Of a stretch of DNA of 64,000 nt, positions 1-13,354 are shown piece by piece. The stretch is from Hybos culiciformis. Lineage: Eukaryota; Arthropoda; Insecta; Diptera; Hybotidae. Numbering within the stretch: position 1 is the stretch's first letter; each line of letters opens with the position of its first letter. Where the stretch lies: contig OZ023273.1 in NCBI GenBank assembly GCA_964007475.1, positions 98,312,533-98,376,532 of the forward strand. Direction: 5' to 3'. The position numbers were made by a program, and so were the translations under genes. Under the pieces are notes generated by a model. The model was given only the letters and a program-made list of their open reading frames with translations. It ran no database searches and had not been told where the DNA came from.

Positions 1-936
1 CGATTGCGAGTTCGATCTTATTTCGATGTACAAAGAACAAATATTTGCTTGATTTTATTGGCCATTTTGAATTAAATGTTTATTATTTTTATGTAAATTT
101 TATTCAAAAAGTGTGAAAACATAAAAGTTGTCTTCAAACGAACACCCTTGTAAGGAGTAGTAAAAGAAACATTCACAAGCGTTTTTTAAATTATCAAATC
201 TATGTATTAGAATATATTATATATTTTTTCAAATACATATGCAAAACGCACCAACCACCGAATGTTATCATCAATCTCGACTTTTATATATTTAAAGTTT
301 GGTATCATTCATTGGGATAAAAACATCATGAACACACATAAAAGCAATTCTTATTTATTTATTTCTCCTTCATAAGAAATTTGTATTTAATCTTTAATTA
401 TTTGCAAAAAATAGAATGCATTTTTTTTTTTAATAAAAACAACATTATTTATGAAGTATGATGAAAAAATATTTTTTTTATTTAAACATTAAATGGCATT
501 TTCACATAAATAATCATATGTGTGGTATACATTGTTTTTTTTTTGTCAAAGAATTTATAAAACCTTAGAAAAATAAATACTAACTTTTGTACTGATTCTT
601 GTATATATGATATGGCCATATGATTCAATATTTTGTAATTTTATGTCATAACATATTCTTTAACATCTCCACACGATAAGTATTTTAATATTTAAAACAA
701 ATTTTTGTACATTGTCTGGAATTTCGAAGAGCGGTTCGAAAAGTTGAAAGAAACTATAATGTATACAGCCTGATCTGACCTCGACATATTAATTGTTTTA
801 ATTATCATGATTTTTGAAAAGTGATTTTAAAACGTACAAAAAGAAAAATATGAAACAGTAAACAATAAATGAAGTATGGAGCCCGTTTTCAACATTTCGA
901 TTTAAAATACAGTTTTTAAAGTCGACCTCCATCCAT
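1..936. other. Intergenic, no supported gene
   Basis: AT-rich sequence with many homopolymer runs and short stops in all frames. I see no convincing exon, RNA gene or repeat with clear ends here. If the candidate exon at 1026-1098 is real, this stretch would be its downstream flank. Confidence 0.5.
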
Positions 937-1098
937 TTACAAATATGGATCGAAATGCGCTCTCAGGTCTTGGTGCACCAAATTGGGATCTAACTTTTTT
1001 CTGTAGGTTCTTTAAATCTACTTACTTCTTCTTGTATATCGAATTTCATCAAAATCCATTTTCAGCCTCATTCCAAATCCTTTGAGACAATCAAGGAC
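937..1098 (-). CDS. Candidate 3' coding exon(s), unknown gene
   Basis: On the minus strand, positions 1098 to 1026 form a 73-nt segment open in only one frame. It is bounded by a good acceptor (TTACAG) and a strong donor (GTAAGTAG). The peptide looks protein-like, with the stretch GFGMRLKMDFDEIRYTRR. Just downstream, 999 to 937, the same frame resumes with KKLDPNLVHQDL and ends at a TAA. The two pieces are separated by in-frame stops, and the only GT-AG intron that would join them is about 36 nt, too short for most insects. It may be an exon whose partners lie elsewhere, a decayed gene copy, or chance. I do not recognise the family. Confidence 0.25.
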
Positions 1099-1885
1099 CT
1101 GTAATGGACACTTATAACTAGACTGCGGATTTATATGCAATTTTTTGTTTTTAGGTTAAAAAAGGAATATACTTTCAATATCGTCTTCTAATAAATAGTA
1201 AAAGAGATTTTCGTTAACATATCGAAATATGCATTTTTTATGCAAAATTTATGCAAGTGCATATGCAGCAAATATGCACAAAATATGCTAATATATGCAA
1301 ACACATGCAAAATATGCAGAAAACTTCATTAGAGAAAAAAACAATTATGGACAAAAAAATTATTATTTCGCACTAAAATTAGTTATTCAATTGATAAAAA
1401 TATTCAATTATAATTCAAATCGATTCAAAATGATGCTGCTAAAACAATTCCTTTAAAGTAATACCGTTCCCAAAAACGTTTTTGTTTCTATTAAAACAAA
1501 TAAGACCGATTCAAAAACATTAAAAAACAATTTTGTAAATTTTTTGATTAATTTTTTGGTAACTGAAAAAACTTACCAAATAATTCACTTTAACGACAAA
1601 AGAACTACAAATTTTTCTAAGCTACATTTAACATTTTCACAAAACTTTTCACAAATTTAATAAAAAATATCGCCAGAACAAATCAAAAATTGTTACCTTT
1701 TCGACGAAATATTGACTACTACGAGCAAGAACAACAAAATTTCAAAACCAGACTTCAAAATTTAAAAAACAAATCAATGCAAATTTTAGTAAATTTTTTT
1801 CAGCGAATCCCTTTTTTATCGTCGATTTCGCGCATTATTTTTGATAGTGTGTTTTAAAATTCGGTAGGAAGTACTATGCCGTAAT

Positions 1886-2362
1886 CAGCGGCGGACTGGC
1901 ACAAATATTCGGCTCGGGCATTTCAAAAGGAACTAGGCTAGCGAGAAGAGAAAAATTTTCAATTGAAAAAATGCCCAAAAACAGTAAATAAAAAGCTATA
2001 TTTAAATTCCAAAAAAAAACAATTCAAATAATTTTACTTTACATATAAAAATAAAAATTAAAAATATTTCACTTTTTCGTTTTTTTTTTTTTTTTCAAAT
2101 ACGGTTAGCGCAAATATTCAAGACAGATAGATACTACTCGATTTTGCTAATTAGAAAGCAAACAAACACTTATTTAAAGAAATAAATTTTATGAAATCGG
2201 CCCCAATAATTTAAAGAAGTAATTGTTTAATTTAGAGAATTCCTTCTTGGACAATTAAATTATTAAAATATAACTTTGAATTCTAGTTTCGTAAGCTTGT
2301 AAAGAATATATAATATTAAAAAAAACTGTGGGCCCACCGGGCATTTGCCAAGTCCGCCGCTG
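1886..2362. mobile_element. hAT-like MITE, 477 bp, nested
   Basis: The left end reads CAGCGGCGGACTGGCA. The right end is its near inverted complement (TGCCAAGTCCGCCGCTG). Flanks are GCCGTAAT (1878-1885) and GCTGTACT (2363-2370), an 8-bp target duplication with six of eight bases still matching. The CAGCG start fits the hAT terminal consensus. The interior is AT-rich with a poly-T run and no coding capacity. It lies inside the larger element at 1119-3733 and must be the younger insertion or have been carried along by it. Confidence 0.7.
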
Positions 2363-2461
2363 GCTGTACTCTATTATAATATTTATTACTACTAATGAAA
2401 CAATAGTACTTAATTTCTTAACTTCACAAGATAGAAAACAAGATATCGTCCATGAAACAGG

Positions 2462-2574
2462 AATATATCCTAAAAAAACCAAATGTAATTTTGGCGAGCA
2501 AGCGGACACTTTGTTCAGAATATATCCTAAAAAACCAAATGTAATTTTGGCGCGCAAGCGGACACTTTGTTCAG
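2462..2574. repeat. Tandem duplication, 57 + 56 bp
   Basis: Two adjacent copies (2462-2518 and 2519-2574) differ by one base substitution and one A in a homopolymer. Each contains TTGGCGMGCAAGCGGACAC. It lies just outside the nested MITE and within the 2.6-kb element. The high identity implies a recent duplication. Confidence 0.85.
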
Positions 2575-2989
2575 AAGTAATTGGAGGTACATAGTACTTT
2601 TTTCCTTACAAAAATGTGTGTCAAATTGATAGTACATTTTTTAATTGTGCTAAAAAAGCATGTAATGAATTTTTTCTAATTTTTCTGAGTACGACTGATC
2701 GACGCGTTATCAAAAAGTACATAATAATGCATCATTACCTCAAAAGTGGCAAAACTTCGTGATAGGACATATTCCTGTTTCATTGACGATAATAAAATAT
2801 ACGTTGATATCAATGTTCCCTGTAATTTTTTTAAAAGCTGGGCAAAAATGAACTTGCTTCCGCGCATTATTTGTAATTTATTCTTATTGCGCCAAAATTA
2901 AAAAAAAAAATTAGTCAAAAAAATTGTTTTTGAAGTATAACTTCTTTACAGAGAGTAGTGAAAGAAAAATTAGGATAAAAAAAATTAAA

Positions 2990-3130
2990 ATTTGATACAT
3001 AAAAAATGGAAGCGATTTAACAAACAAACTTCGTAACAAAAAATTTATTGGCCTCCTACCCAGTGACCTTCTCCTTGGGAGGACTTCAAATTTGGTATAT
3101 AAAAAGAGGAAATGATTAAACACACAATTT
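2990..3130. repeat. Fragment of Helentron-associated repeat
   Basis: This segment contains TTCGTAACAAAAAATTTATT followed by CCTCCTACCC and AAATTTGGTATATAAAAAGA. The same phrases, in the same order, recur as a tandem array at 26647-26960 in another gene's intron. It is therefore a second, truncated copy of the same dispersed family. Confidence 0.65.
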
Positions 3131-3865
3131 TGGAAAAAAAAGGTTTATACCAACAGAAAATCAATAAAAGAAACTTATAATGTATACCTCGATCACTCCG
3201 AAAGAAACAAAAATAGATACCAAAATTTGTATTATAAAAACAAATATAAAATTCAGATGTTACTTTGTAATTATAAAAATAAATTTCATTTAAATCGAAA
3301 TTAGTTCCATTCTAAAATATTCGATTTAATTCGCCTGAATAAAATCGAGAAAAAAAATCGTATAGTAGAAACGAAACGATTTTCCAGCAAAAAATTTATG
3401 ACTGATTAATGAAAATTAAAAATTTTATTTGTGAGGTTTAAAATTTTTTAATAAAATAACTTTATTATTGCGTTAAATTTTGTCTGCGCGCAAAATAAAT
3501 TATCTGCGCGCAAGCAAAAAAAAGGTGCGCTAGCGCGCACGCGCGCACCTTAGAGGGAACATTGGTTGATATGCAAAATATGCAAATATGCAAAAATATG
3601 CAGTATATGCGAATATGAAGATATAAATACGTTTGAAATAATTTGTTTTTACACCAAACGTACTTAGGTGTTTCTCTTTTTCTTCTAGGTTACTCCTGTA
3701 CGAATATGCAATTGCATATAAATCCGCAGTCTACTTATAACCATTAAAATGTATATTTAAATTTTATAAAAATTTCAAATTTCTATAAATTTTATATGGA
3801 AATTATTAATACCCTTGATTGACCAATTGAAACCTTGTAATTAAGTGAAAATCAAGTATTTTCGT

Positions 3866-4474
3866 AGAGTTGCCAAACATCCCGGTTTTGCGGGATTGTC
3901 CCGGTTTTCATGTCATTTCGTGACGTCCCGAAAAAGGTTCTCGGGACGCTCAATTGTCCCGGTTTAACATTTTTGACAAAAAAAAAATTAATAAATTTAT
4001 AAAAAAATGTCCCACTTTGTTCAGGTTATGTTACGCTTTCCTTTTATTTTTCTAATTCTCGATCCAGCCTACATTACATCAATCCAGCCTATAAAGATAT
4101 TGCAGGGTTGTAATTATAATGACAGTTTATTTGTTTATTTATACATTTTTGTTTTTATTTATATAGCTGCAAGAGTTGGCTGGTATTTGGCTGGTACCAA
4201 TTTTTGTTACTTAGCATCTTTTTTTTATAAAATTGGGTTTACTAATTTCATTATATATATTATTAGTGAATGAAATGAATATTTATTTTTTTTGTTCCTA
4301 ATTTGTATTATTGATTTTAAGATATTATTTAATTACGTACTTGACCTTGTTGAAGTATTAATTGTCCTTTTTTTATATTTATATTAAATAAAATATTTTT
4401 TTAATAAATTTTATTAATTTTGTAAAAAATTTCTTTTTGTCCCGGTTTGTAGTGGGGAAAATCTGGTAACCCTA
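3866..4474. mobile_element. hAT-like MITE, 609 bp
   Basis: The left end AGAGTTGCCAAACATCCC and the right end (GGGGAAAATCTGGTAACCCTA) are imperfect inverted repeats. A perfect 8-bp target duplication, ATTTTCGT, flanks them at 3858-3865 and 4475-4482. Subterminal CCCGGTTT motifs occur near both ends. No transposase is present; an 88-codon open frame inside is composition noise. Confidence 0.78.
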
Positions 4475-4482
4475 ATTTTCGT

Positions 4483-7400
4483 AATACAACAAATTCGGTT
4501 TAACAGAAAAGTAAACATACAGTCCGTGCTTTCATTTTTTTTGAAAAACGCGCTAAAACTAAAATAATAAAAATGTAAAGAAATTAGGTACTTAGGTTAA
4601 GAAATACTATTTAATAAAAGAAAACCACTGTACATCTTTAACAATTTTCAGACTAAATTTTTAATAAAGAACCTTTGAAATTCGAAATTTTTTTACCCAA
4701 CTTTAATTTTCTTAAGCATAGAATCATTGATTTCTTGCGGCAAGGATCTAAGTTATTTTTTCTTGCAAATTAAGACATATATATATTATGCTGTTGTCTT
4801 GAGTAAGGGTTTGCAATACATAACAAATTATTTTATTGCCAAAAAATTAAGAAAAGGTCTAAATCAACAATACAATTATAAATGAGAAAGCTTGAATTAC
4901 ATACATATGTAAATTATTTTTTGAAGTAAAGTAAAGAATTTAAAAATTAATAACTCAGTTGCATTACCTGCTGTTCTAAATCTTAATAATATTAGATGTT
5001 ATAAAATTTTTCAATTCAACTGAAAAATTAAATTTTTATTATTCTATTATCTTACGAGAATTAATAGGTTTTAAACCAATTTTCAGATAATAATCAAAGA
5101 AGATTTATTTTTTTCTTTAATTTAAAATTAAAAAATATTTGTCTATATTACATTATTGATGATCAAGTATAATTGTATAATTCATCACTTTTAGGTTTTA
5201 ACATTTAAACATTTAAGGGCTACCTCTTTGGTACGATAAAATAATCATCACTTTATATCAAAACCAATAACCAATTTCTGAAATATGTACTTAGTTCACT
5301 GTATATGCATTTATATTTTAATGTTATCTATTTTGGATATCACTAGATTATTTAAAATAAGAAGAAAAAAAAAACATAATGAAAATACTGGAAAATTTTT
5401 GAACATATTTTCTGTAGTATAGTATACCAACAAAATATAATATCATATATTTTCTATATCTAAATAAATAACACTAAATTAAAATAGTTAATTTTATAAA
5501 TGGGTCTGAAAACAGTATGTGGTCCTTTTTATTTCATTTACATTTATTTGTTTTTTTGTTTTTTCCCTGAAAAAGGAGACAATTTAAAACCAACTGCATA
5601 ACAATAAATATATGCTTTGCTTTTGCATAAACACAAAACATGCATATATAGTAGAAAAATTTCTATAGTTCATGCAATAGGAAATTTTGTATGAACTATA
5701 TACACATAATAGACAATACATATCCCTACACACAATAAAAATTTTAAATACATTTTATCTAAAATGTAGTACGAAAATAAAATTTATAAAAAAGGATAAA
5801 TATCTGTGATTCATTATGTCTCTCTGGAAAGCTATTTAAAATATTTTCGAAATGAAGGGTGATTAACGATTACAGACAATTTCATTATCGCACTTCAAAA
5901 AATAAAAATAAATATTATATTTTCAGTTGATGTTTATCCGGAAGACACTAATTCAAATTTCGAAAGAAGGAAGTTTTATTAAACTAAAACCTATGTTTAA
6001 CTGAACAAAGGACAAATGAATTTAGTTTAAGATAAAATCAAAATATCGTAGATTCTAAAAATTCTGTGTTTTTTCCAAAGTTAATAAATTTATACCCAAA
6101 TACATAATTTTTGTTGAGCCTTACGAATGATTGAGACGAGTTGAATATTTATTTAAATTGAATTGACCATCTCAAAATTATCTCTTATGTAGTGTTGTTG
6201 ACAGGGTTTGAAAAACATGGCAGTGCTTACAAGTTAAAAGACAAGTTGAGGATAGTGTGCAGTAATGTTAAAAGACTTTTGGATGATGTTAAAATGCAGT
6301 TTTCAACTTATAGTTATACATGGTGAAACTTTCAAAATGTAGGAAGACCGAGTTGAAGAAGCTTCAAACCCTTCTAAATCATGTTTTCAACTGCTTCTAT
6401 TGGAACTATAATTTATTGGGTTGCATGATTTTTTGAGCTTCTAATTTTTCAAATTTATTTAAAATTGCACATTAATGAGCAATTTCCTAATAGATAATTT
6501 ATTTAGTTTCATTATACTTTTAGCTTGATAGTGGTTGATAAAAATATGTTTTTTAAACTTTACACATAATAAAATTAAAATTACTGAAAAATAAATATTT
6601 TCTCTGTACTAACAAAATAAAAATAATTTAAAAATGAGTGTAAACAAAATAATATCGCAGCCAAAAAGTAAGCAAAATAAATTATTATGTTTTGAAAGCA
6701 AATGATTCAACTTTAATCTAACAATATTTATTTCAATAGCCATAAATTTTCTTTTTAAACCTACATATAAAATGATATAATAATAATTTTTGTGAAGGTG
6801 GACGAAATTTAACTAAATGTCAACAAAATAAAATAAACATTTATGGTGACAATAGTTTTGTGGTATAAATGTGTATTTATCAATTCATTAATCGGCTGAT
6901 CTTGATGCTGTTACGATTTTTAACAAAATACGTATATAAAGTAATTAAGCTTCGTGACATACTGTATTATGAAAAATAAATTGAATGGTAAAAATATTCT
7001 GATAAAATTCTAAAAACTGTTATTGACTTAACGTTTTAAATTTTCAAGTGAATCTAATATTGCTACATGTGTACTGAGTATGTACAATGCTCATGTAATA
7101 AAGGTTAAAAATTCTATTCGCTATCCCACACTCAGAAAATATTTTAATAATTTGAAAGCTTTATACTAATTTCTGCTACAATAAATAGAATTTCGTTTTT
7201 TTCCATATATGCCTCACAGAATAAAATCTGAACAGACGTTTAGTTTATCAATTAAGCTCACACGTTTGTGAAGCTTTCAACATGTTGGAAGACCAGTTCA
7301 ATAAACATTCAACCTATTTAAATCATGTGTTAGATGGGTCTAAAAGACATTATTGACAATAAGAAAATTACAAAGTTCAATAATATATTCGTGCGATTTA

Positions 7401-10400
7401 AATTTTTTTTTTTATTTTTTTTTTAAGGGTATAGCAAAAAAAGGAAGAAAAATATTACATACAGCCGTATGTACATGTAAATGAATCATCATTGTGTAAA
7501 ATAATGATTTTTATTTAATAATAAAAGATACAATTTTGGATTAAAAATCAGTTTATGTCACTTCTTATTTTCATCTTTTTTTCTTAGTAATTTTTTGTCA
7601 TAATTACTTCCCCCTGCGTTAAATAAAAATGAATCACACTATAAAAAAAAATCCTCCTTCCTTTCTTAAATATTAAATATAGTTGAATATAGTAAATAAG
7701 TTATGTAGTAATATTTTATTTTATATTTTTCTTTTTTCAATGAACTTATTATCAAAGTCCTTTAGGATAAATAAATTACAATTCAATGATTTGTTTTTAA
7801 ATAAAGTTGTTGAAAATTCCTCAGGGCGGTCAATCAAGATGGGAATCCGTTGGTATTTATTTATTATATGAATAATAAAAAGGAAGAATGATGTTGATAA
7901 CAAAGATGTATGTATACATAGTACAATATATGAATATACATAAAATTTAAGAAATAACAATAAAACAATCATGATTGGAAAAACAGGGCAATCCCAGAAG
8001 AGAATAGTACTAATATTTAACTATCATTGTTCATAAACTGATACATGACAATTAACATCATATAAGTTAAACTAAGATTCTGTCGGTTAAAATATTTTTT
8101 ACGACGCTGCGCCACCCGATTCGGATTAAGAGAAAATTTATTTATGCAAAATTAAAAACAGAATTGTAAAAAATTAAAAATAGAAGACTATCACAAAAAT
8201 ATGATTGACTGAAAGGGTATTTTGACAATAGAAAAACTCATTTTGTACGCCTTTAATTCATTCCTTTTCAGAGTCCTTGACCAATTAATGACAGCAAATT
8301 GTAAATGAAACATATATAATCTAGTTAAAAAGATTTTAAATGTTACTGTGAAAGAGGTTTATAGGACAGCTTCTTGTATTTTCGAACCTATTTAGACCAA
8401 CAGAAATAATAAAATGTTATTCTCGAATTTCGATATTGTAACAAATTTTCAGAAAACTCGTAGAAAACTCGTAGTCAGATATTCTTTTTTATGCATATAT
8501 AATTTATAAAATATTTAGAGGCTTATTAACCCTCTTAAATTGGTATCTGGCAATATTTTATTTAACTACGCGATTAATAAACTCTCTTTTCTCTTATTTG
8601 AATATTCATATCCAAATATTTATAAATTAGAATTATTAGAAAAGGTTACATTAAAATTTCTTGTAATGATAACAAATTGCATACAAACAATCAAACAATT
8701 TAAAAAACATAAAATATTTTGCAAACTATAATTCAACATTGAATGAACAAGTTAGCTTGAACATTAGTCAAGCAAATTTCCTTCAAGTTTGCCACAGTCT
8801 CCACGAGATTCCTTGAAAATAAAATGAATGTCTAACTAAATTAAATTAAAAAAAAAAAACATTAAAGATAAGTGTTAAAAAAAGAACCCTCAAGATGAAG
8901 CTGAAAAATATTACGGGTAGGTATATGAATTATTTTTAAAATAAATATAAAATACAAAAAAACTGTTGTTGCTTTTATGCAACCCCTGCTGTTTTAAAAA
9001 AAAAGGTTCTTCTGGGAATTCATAAATCAAAGTTTAATATCAATCCAAAAATTAAAATGAATAAAGAAATCTAAAATTAAATCGCTAAGAATTACGTTTT
9101 AAATTAGGAAATCCAAATTAAAAACCATAACTTTTCAATACGCAAAATAATTTAAAAAAAGGGTGTTTTTTTTTCAAAAACACAATTATATATAGAATTG
9201 TCAAAAACTGACTATATATACTTGCACACTATATTTAATTGCAACAAAAGAATAATAAATATCCTGGGTAGTCAAGCCAGTCGTTTTATAATGCAAAGCA
9301 TAAAAAGTCATACAAAAAAATATAAACAAATATAGAAAACCCCTTTTTTAATATAATAAATATAGACAACGATAGATACTTTGATATATGTTTAAAGAAA
9401 AAATCCTTAATTGCGAAAATATCATGCCAAGAAAGCTTAGCGACCTAGTTCAGTTGGCTGAATTCATTTTATTTATTTTTCTAATGAAATACGCACATAA
9501 TCTTAAATCTTATTTGTACAATTCTTAAGAAGATGCAGACATATTAATTCGAATGAACCACTTTTAAAAGTTATTTCCTCGAAATATTTTCATTAAAATC
9601 ATTAAAATGCATTCGAATTCGTGTTATTGTAAGGCTTTCTTTTGCATTAAATGTATAATATTAATTTTCTGATTTTCTTGTTGTTATTGTGTTATGAAGA
9701 GTAGGATAATAAAGTCAGGTTCTTATGCTTGACGAATTTCCAAACCTATAGGAACGAATATTTTGGCACATGATAGAGAAAGCACAGAAATATCGAATAA
9801 TTAAGTATGTGTTATTTAAAGTAGTTACATAATTAAAAAATCCTACATCTTTAATAATTGCCGACAGATTAAACTTGAAAAAAAAAAACGAAAATATATT
9901 CAAAGAAAAATCATACTTCGAGGAATTGTACCATCAAAAATTAAAATTAAAGTTTTCAAAAAGTTAAATGCAAATATTTTTCAGGTAGTTCTAGATATAT
10001 AATTCGTCGACAAATACTTCGACGATGAATTGGTGGCGGTGAATTACTGGTGATGAATTAGCCCAGATTGCTTTAATTTGGGCTTGGAAACAGTTCCAAA
10101 AATTCTTGAAATATGGAAAACATGTCCCGACCGAACGGACAACGAACGCCTTATATGATTGTAGTTACAATTATAACTAACTAAGAACATAGTTTAATTG
10201 TTGAAGATCTTAATCAGAAGAGCTTACTTTTATTCTGTGTCAATTATAAAATTACATTAAATAAGCAAAAAATTTATAGGTAAAACTTATATTCTCTTAA
10301 CTTATAGTATGTATCTTCATTTTGCATTATGTATAGTATCTGAATTATTATAAAAATTAACTGTTCTCAAAATATATTATTTTACTATATTTTTGTATAA

Positions 10401-13264
10401 GAAAAGAATATAATTGTTATAGGGTTATACTTATGTACAAATATTGTATATTATCTAATAATGTATGTACAAAAAATTAAAATCTATTTCTTTGTTATTT
10501 CTCAATTCTTACTATCTCTGTAGGTATTATTTTTTTTATCAGTGGTACTTCAAGCTACATAATTCCTTTCAAGAACAACATAATATAATATTCTACCTAT
10601 ATCATGTTCATATAAGAACATGGTCATTTAATGGACGAACAATCTTAACACAACAAAACATTCATTTTATTTATCTTTTTTATTTAAAAGAATCTATATG
10701 TAATGTATATATTTATATTATATGTATTATTATCTATTGTATTTAGATCTTATATTACATTATATATTTGGAGTATCATTTTAAATAATATACAATAATA
10801 ATAAAATATATGAAATCAGTAATCCGGTTGGAAACAGAATCGCTACAACTTGATAATAGTTTTAAAATATTATACTACACACAATTTAGTTAGTTATTGT
10901 ATTTGAAAGCCGATTCTATGCCTAACTAATTTCATATAAATAAAAATTTGGTAATTCATTATTATTTTGGAAAAAAACTTAAAACAATCATTACACTATC
11001 TGGGTAAAGATAAAAATTGAAAACCTTCTCGTATTATTCAACTTCTCATTTTGTTTGCCCTTCCTGAATACATATACATATTTTTGCTTACTTTAAAAAA
11101 CTGAAAACACAATACACGTTTTTCTTTTTATTTTTTTTAGATACATTTTTATTATAATTATAAACATATATGTACATAATGTAGGTCCACAACAATAATG
11201 ATTATTCACCCATGCGTATATATATATTGCCATTTTTAGTCATTCATTTTCCCACATTTTCATTTCACTATGAAAAATGATCAGTGTGAAAGACTTCTGA
11301 ATTTAACAATATTGTTTGATTTTGATTAGAAATTTCTATATTAAATTTATAAATTCAAAAATTCGAAGTTGTAATTTATTTTATTAGAACTATTCCACTG
11401 AATAGTTAGTAAGCAGTTATTACGTACAAACTAATGAACACATCTTACTCTCTCTTATGGATCAACAAGGAAAAAAATAATTTACAGAACAAGACGACAA
11501 AATATAGATACAATTAGATTTCCTGTTTGTTATGTACACACAACATTATTATTTTTATTTTGTAAATAGTTATTTTAAAATTAAAATCAAGTAAAAGTAA
11601 AAGCGAATTAATTTATGTGAGCCACTGAACTCTGTACTAGACTTCAATTTTTATTTTTTTATTTTCTAAAAATAAATAACTGACACAACAATAATATTAT
11701 AATACTTGAAATGTGTAATGACGTGTAGAAATATTTACCTTACACTTAAATTCACTTCTCTGAATAATAAAAAAAAAAAATAATAATAAAAATAAGGAAG
11801 AAATATCCTTAAAAAAGTTACTTGTAACTACATATATTCAAGACATATCCACAAAATGATTTTCTTTTATTTAAGAAAATTGAATATCCTTATCTAACAT
11901 AACATATATACATATATTTTTGTACATTTTCATTTACAAAAAAAAAATTCTTTTTTCAATTCCAACAAAAATTTTTACTTCCTTAACATAATATCAAATA
12001 TCCTCATAGATCAGCATATATAATTTTGATTGATAATAATAATAATACAATAATACTTAATTATTATAATATAGTTAGGATATAATATAGTGAAAATTAT
12101 TAGAGTAAAATATTAATTATTAAATGAATATTAATAGTATTGATATATATTTATTAACCACTTTAACAGAAGAGTAAAGTTACAAACATCAGAAAAGAAG
12201 AGAAATTTTCTTATGAACTTTCTTATAAAGTTATAATTATAATGTCAAACTCTTAAGATCACTATGATATTCATTAACTGTTTAATTTATCATATTTTGA
12301 TACCATTTTTCAACTTTTACGTCTATGTTTTTTTAATTATAATATTTTCGGGTCTAAAAATAATTAGAAAATAATTTTTAACCCTCTCCATCTGTTGTCA
12401 CCATAGAAGTGTTTTTAATTTTTCAAAAATCCCGTAAACATTTTTACCTTTTTTTAAAAATAAATATAATTTCATTTATCTTTATAATTGAATTAGAAAT
12501 AAAATTTATATGTTTTTGAATGGATCGAAATTTTTATATGTAATTTTCAAGATTGAATGTTTTAGTTAAGAAGTAAAAGAATATTATAAAAATGTAGCAA
12601 TAAAAACTTCAAGTAAATTTAAATATATATAAATATTTTAACAGTTTTCAGAAAAATTTAAACAAAGTTTCGTAAAAAATAATTTTGTATGCTATTAATT
12701 ATCCAGTTATTCCCACTCTTTGATTCACTAGGAACCACGACGACAACATAATTTAGAGAATATATTTTGTTATTTTTTTCTATTCATACTATTTTATTCT
12801 GTACAAGTGTATTGTGCACATTATATGTTTATATTTTTTTATTTTCAAATATTATACGAACATTTATTTTACAATTATTTGAATTTTATTTGTTTTTCCA
12901 CATAAAGAAAGCAAGAATTAAGGTTCAGAATGTTTGAATCCAACTCTAACGTATGAACCATTCTACTGTTGCGTTTTAATAATTTCTAAAAATTTTTTTG
13001 TGGATTTCTAGCGCTTATAACGGCGCTGATAATAACTATCATAAGATTCAATTCAAACCTTGTCAAGCTGCAAATCTTATATTTTATATAGATTATTAAT
13101 CGCTCATAAGTATTGTACATCGTTATGTGGTTTAGACAAAAATTTCGAATAATTTTTTAATAGATCCAGAAGAAGCTAGTTCCTACTATTTGAATTAAAA
13201 AGAAAGCCTAAAGATGGAGAAATTTTATAAGGATAAGGAAATCTATACGAAATAGTTTGATCGG
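4483..13264. other. 8.8 kb with no supported gene
   Basis: Almost uniformly AT-rich sequence. Open frames here are short, low-complexity and Phe/Ile/Tyr/Asn-rich, as expected by chance. Two related degenerate stretches (about 6320-6400 and 7265-7340), both containing GGAAGACC followed by AAATCATGT, suggest an old dispersed repeat. I see no tRNA, rRNA or recognisable conserved exon. Confidence 0.5.
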
Positions 13265-13354
13265 GTTGAAACAGTCCAAAGGTTGAGCTTTCGTTGAGTT
13301 GATTTTAATATAAAACATTTTTCAACTCGACGAAAACTCAACTTTGTTTCAACT
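13265..13354. repeat. Imperfect hairpin
   Basis: The arm 13265-13302 (starting GTTGAAACAG, ending GTTGAGTTGA) is the inverted complement, with mismatches, of 13321-13354 (TTCAACTCGACGAAAACTCA and onward). The loop is about 18 nt and AT-rich. It lies 150-240 nt beyond the stop codon of the secreted-protein gene at 13505-16505, so it could fall in that gene's 3' UTR or be a small fold-back repeat. Confidence 0.6.

Larger units (their letters stand above)
1119..3733. mobile_element. hAT-like non-autonomous element, 2.6 kb
   Basis: The ends are inverted repeats of more than 20 bp starting TAGACTGCGGATTTATATGC. They are flanked by a perfect 8-bp target-site duplication, CTTATAAC, at 1111-1118 and 3734-3741. 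Eight-base duplications are typical of hAT transposons. Inside both ends are clusters of short ATATGC and ATGCAAA motifs (1220-1320 and 3570-3615), like subterminal transposase-binding repeats. No transposase frame is visible. The body is composite: it holds a smaller MITE (1886-2362), a 57-bp tandem duplication and a fragment of a Helentron-associated repeat, so it served as a target for later insertions. Confidence 0.75.

Noticed and set aside
2255..2594. Overlapping open frames of 88-100 codons on both strands
   Set aside because: They cross the right end of the CAGCGGCGGA MITE and the 57-bp tandem duplication; repeated DNA explains them.
4007..4273. 88-codon hydrophobic open frame
   Set aside because: It lies wholly inside the 609-bp hAT-like element and is rich in Phe/Ile/Tyr from AT bias; no transposase motif.
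6188..6330. Plus-strand frame of about 40 codons after a TTGACAG acceptor-like site
   Set aside because: No donor, no homologous motif, and it overlaps a degenerate repeat also seen at about 7265-7340.
10000..10150. GC-richer patch with short open frames on the minus strand
   Set aside because: Frames close within 25 codons and no splice pair supports an exon; a short CGTCGA inverted phrase explains part of it.
10465..10746. 93-codon open frame rich in Tyr, Phe and Ile
   Set aside because: Pure AT-bias composition, no homologous motif, no splice or promoter context.
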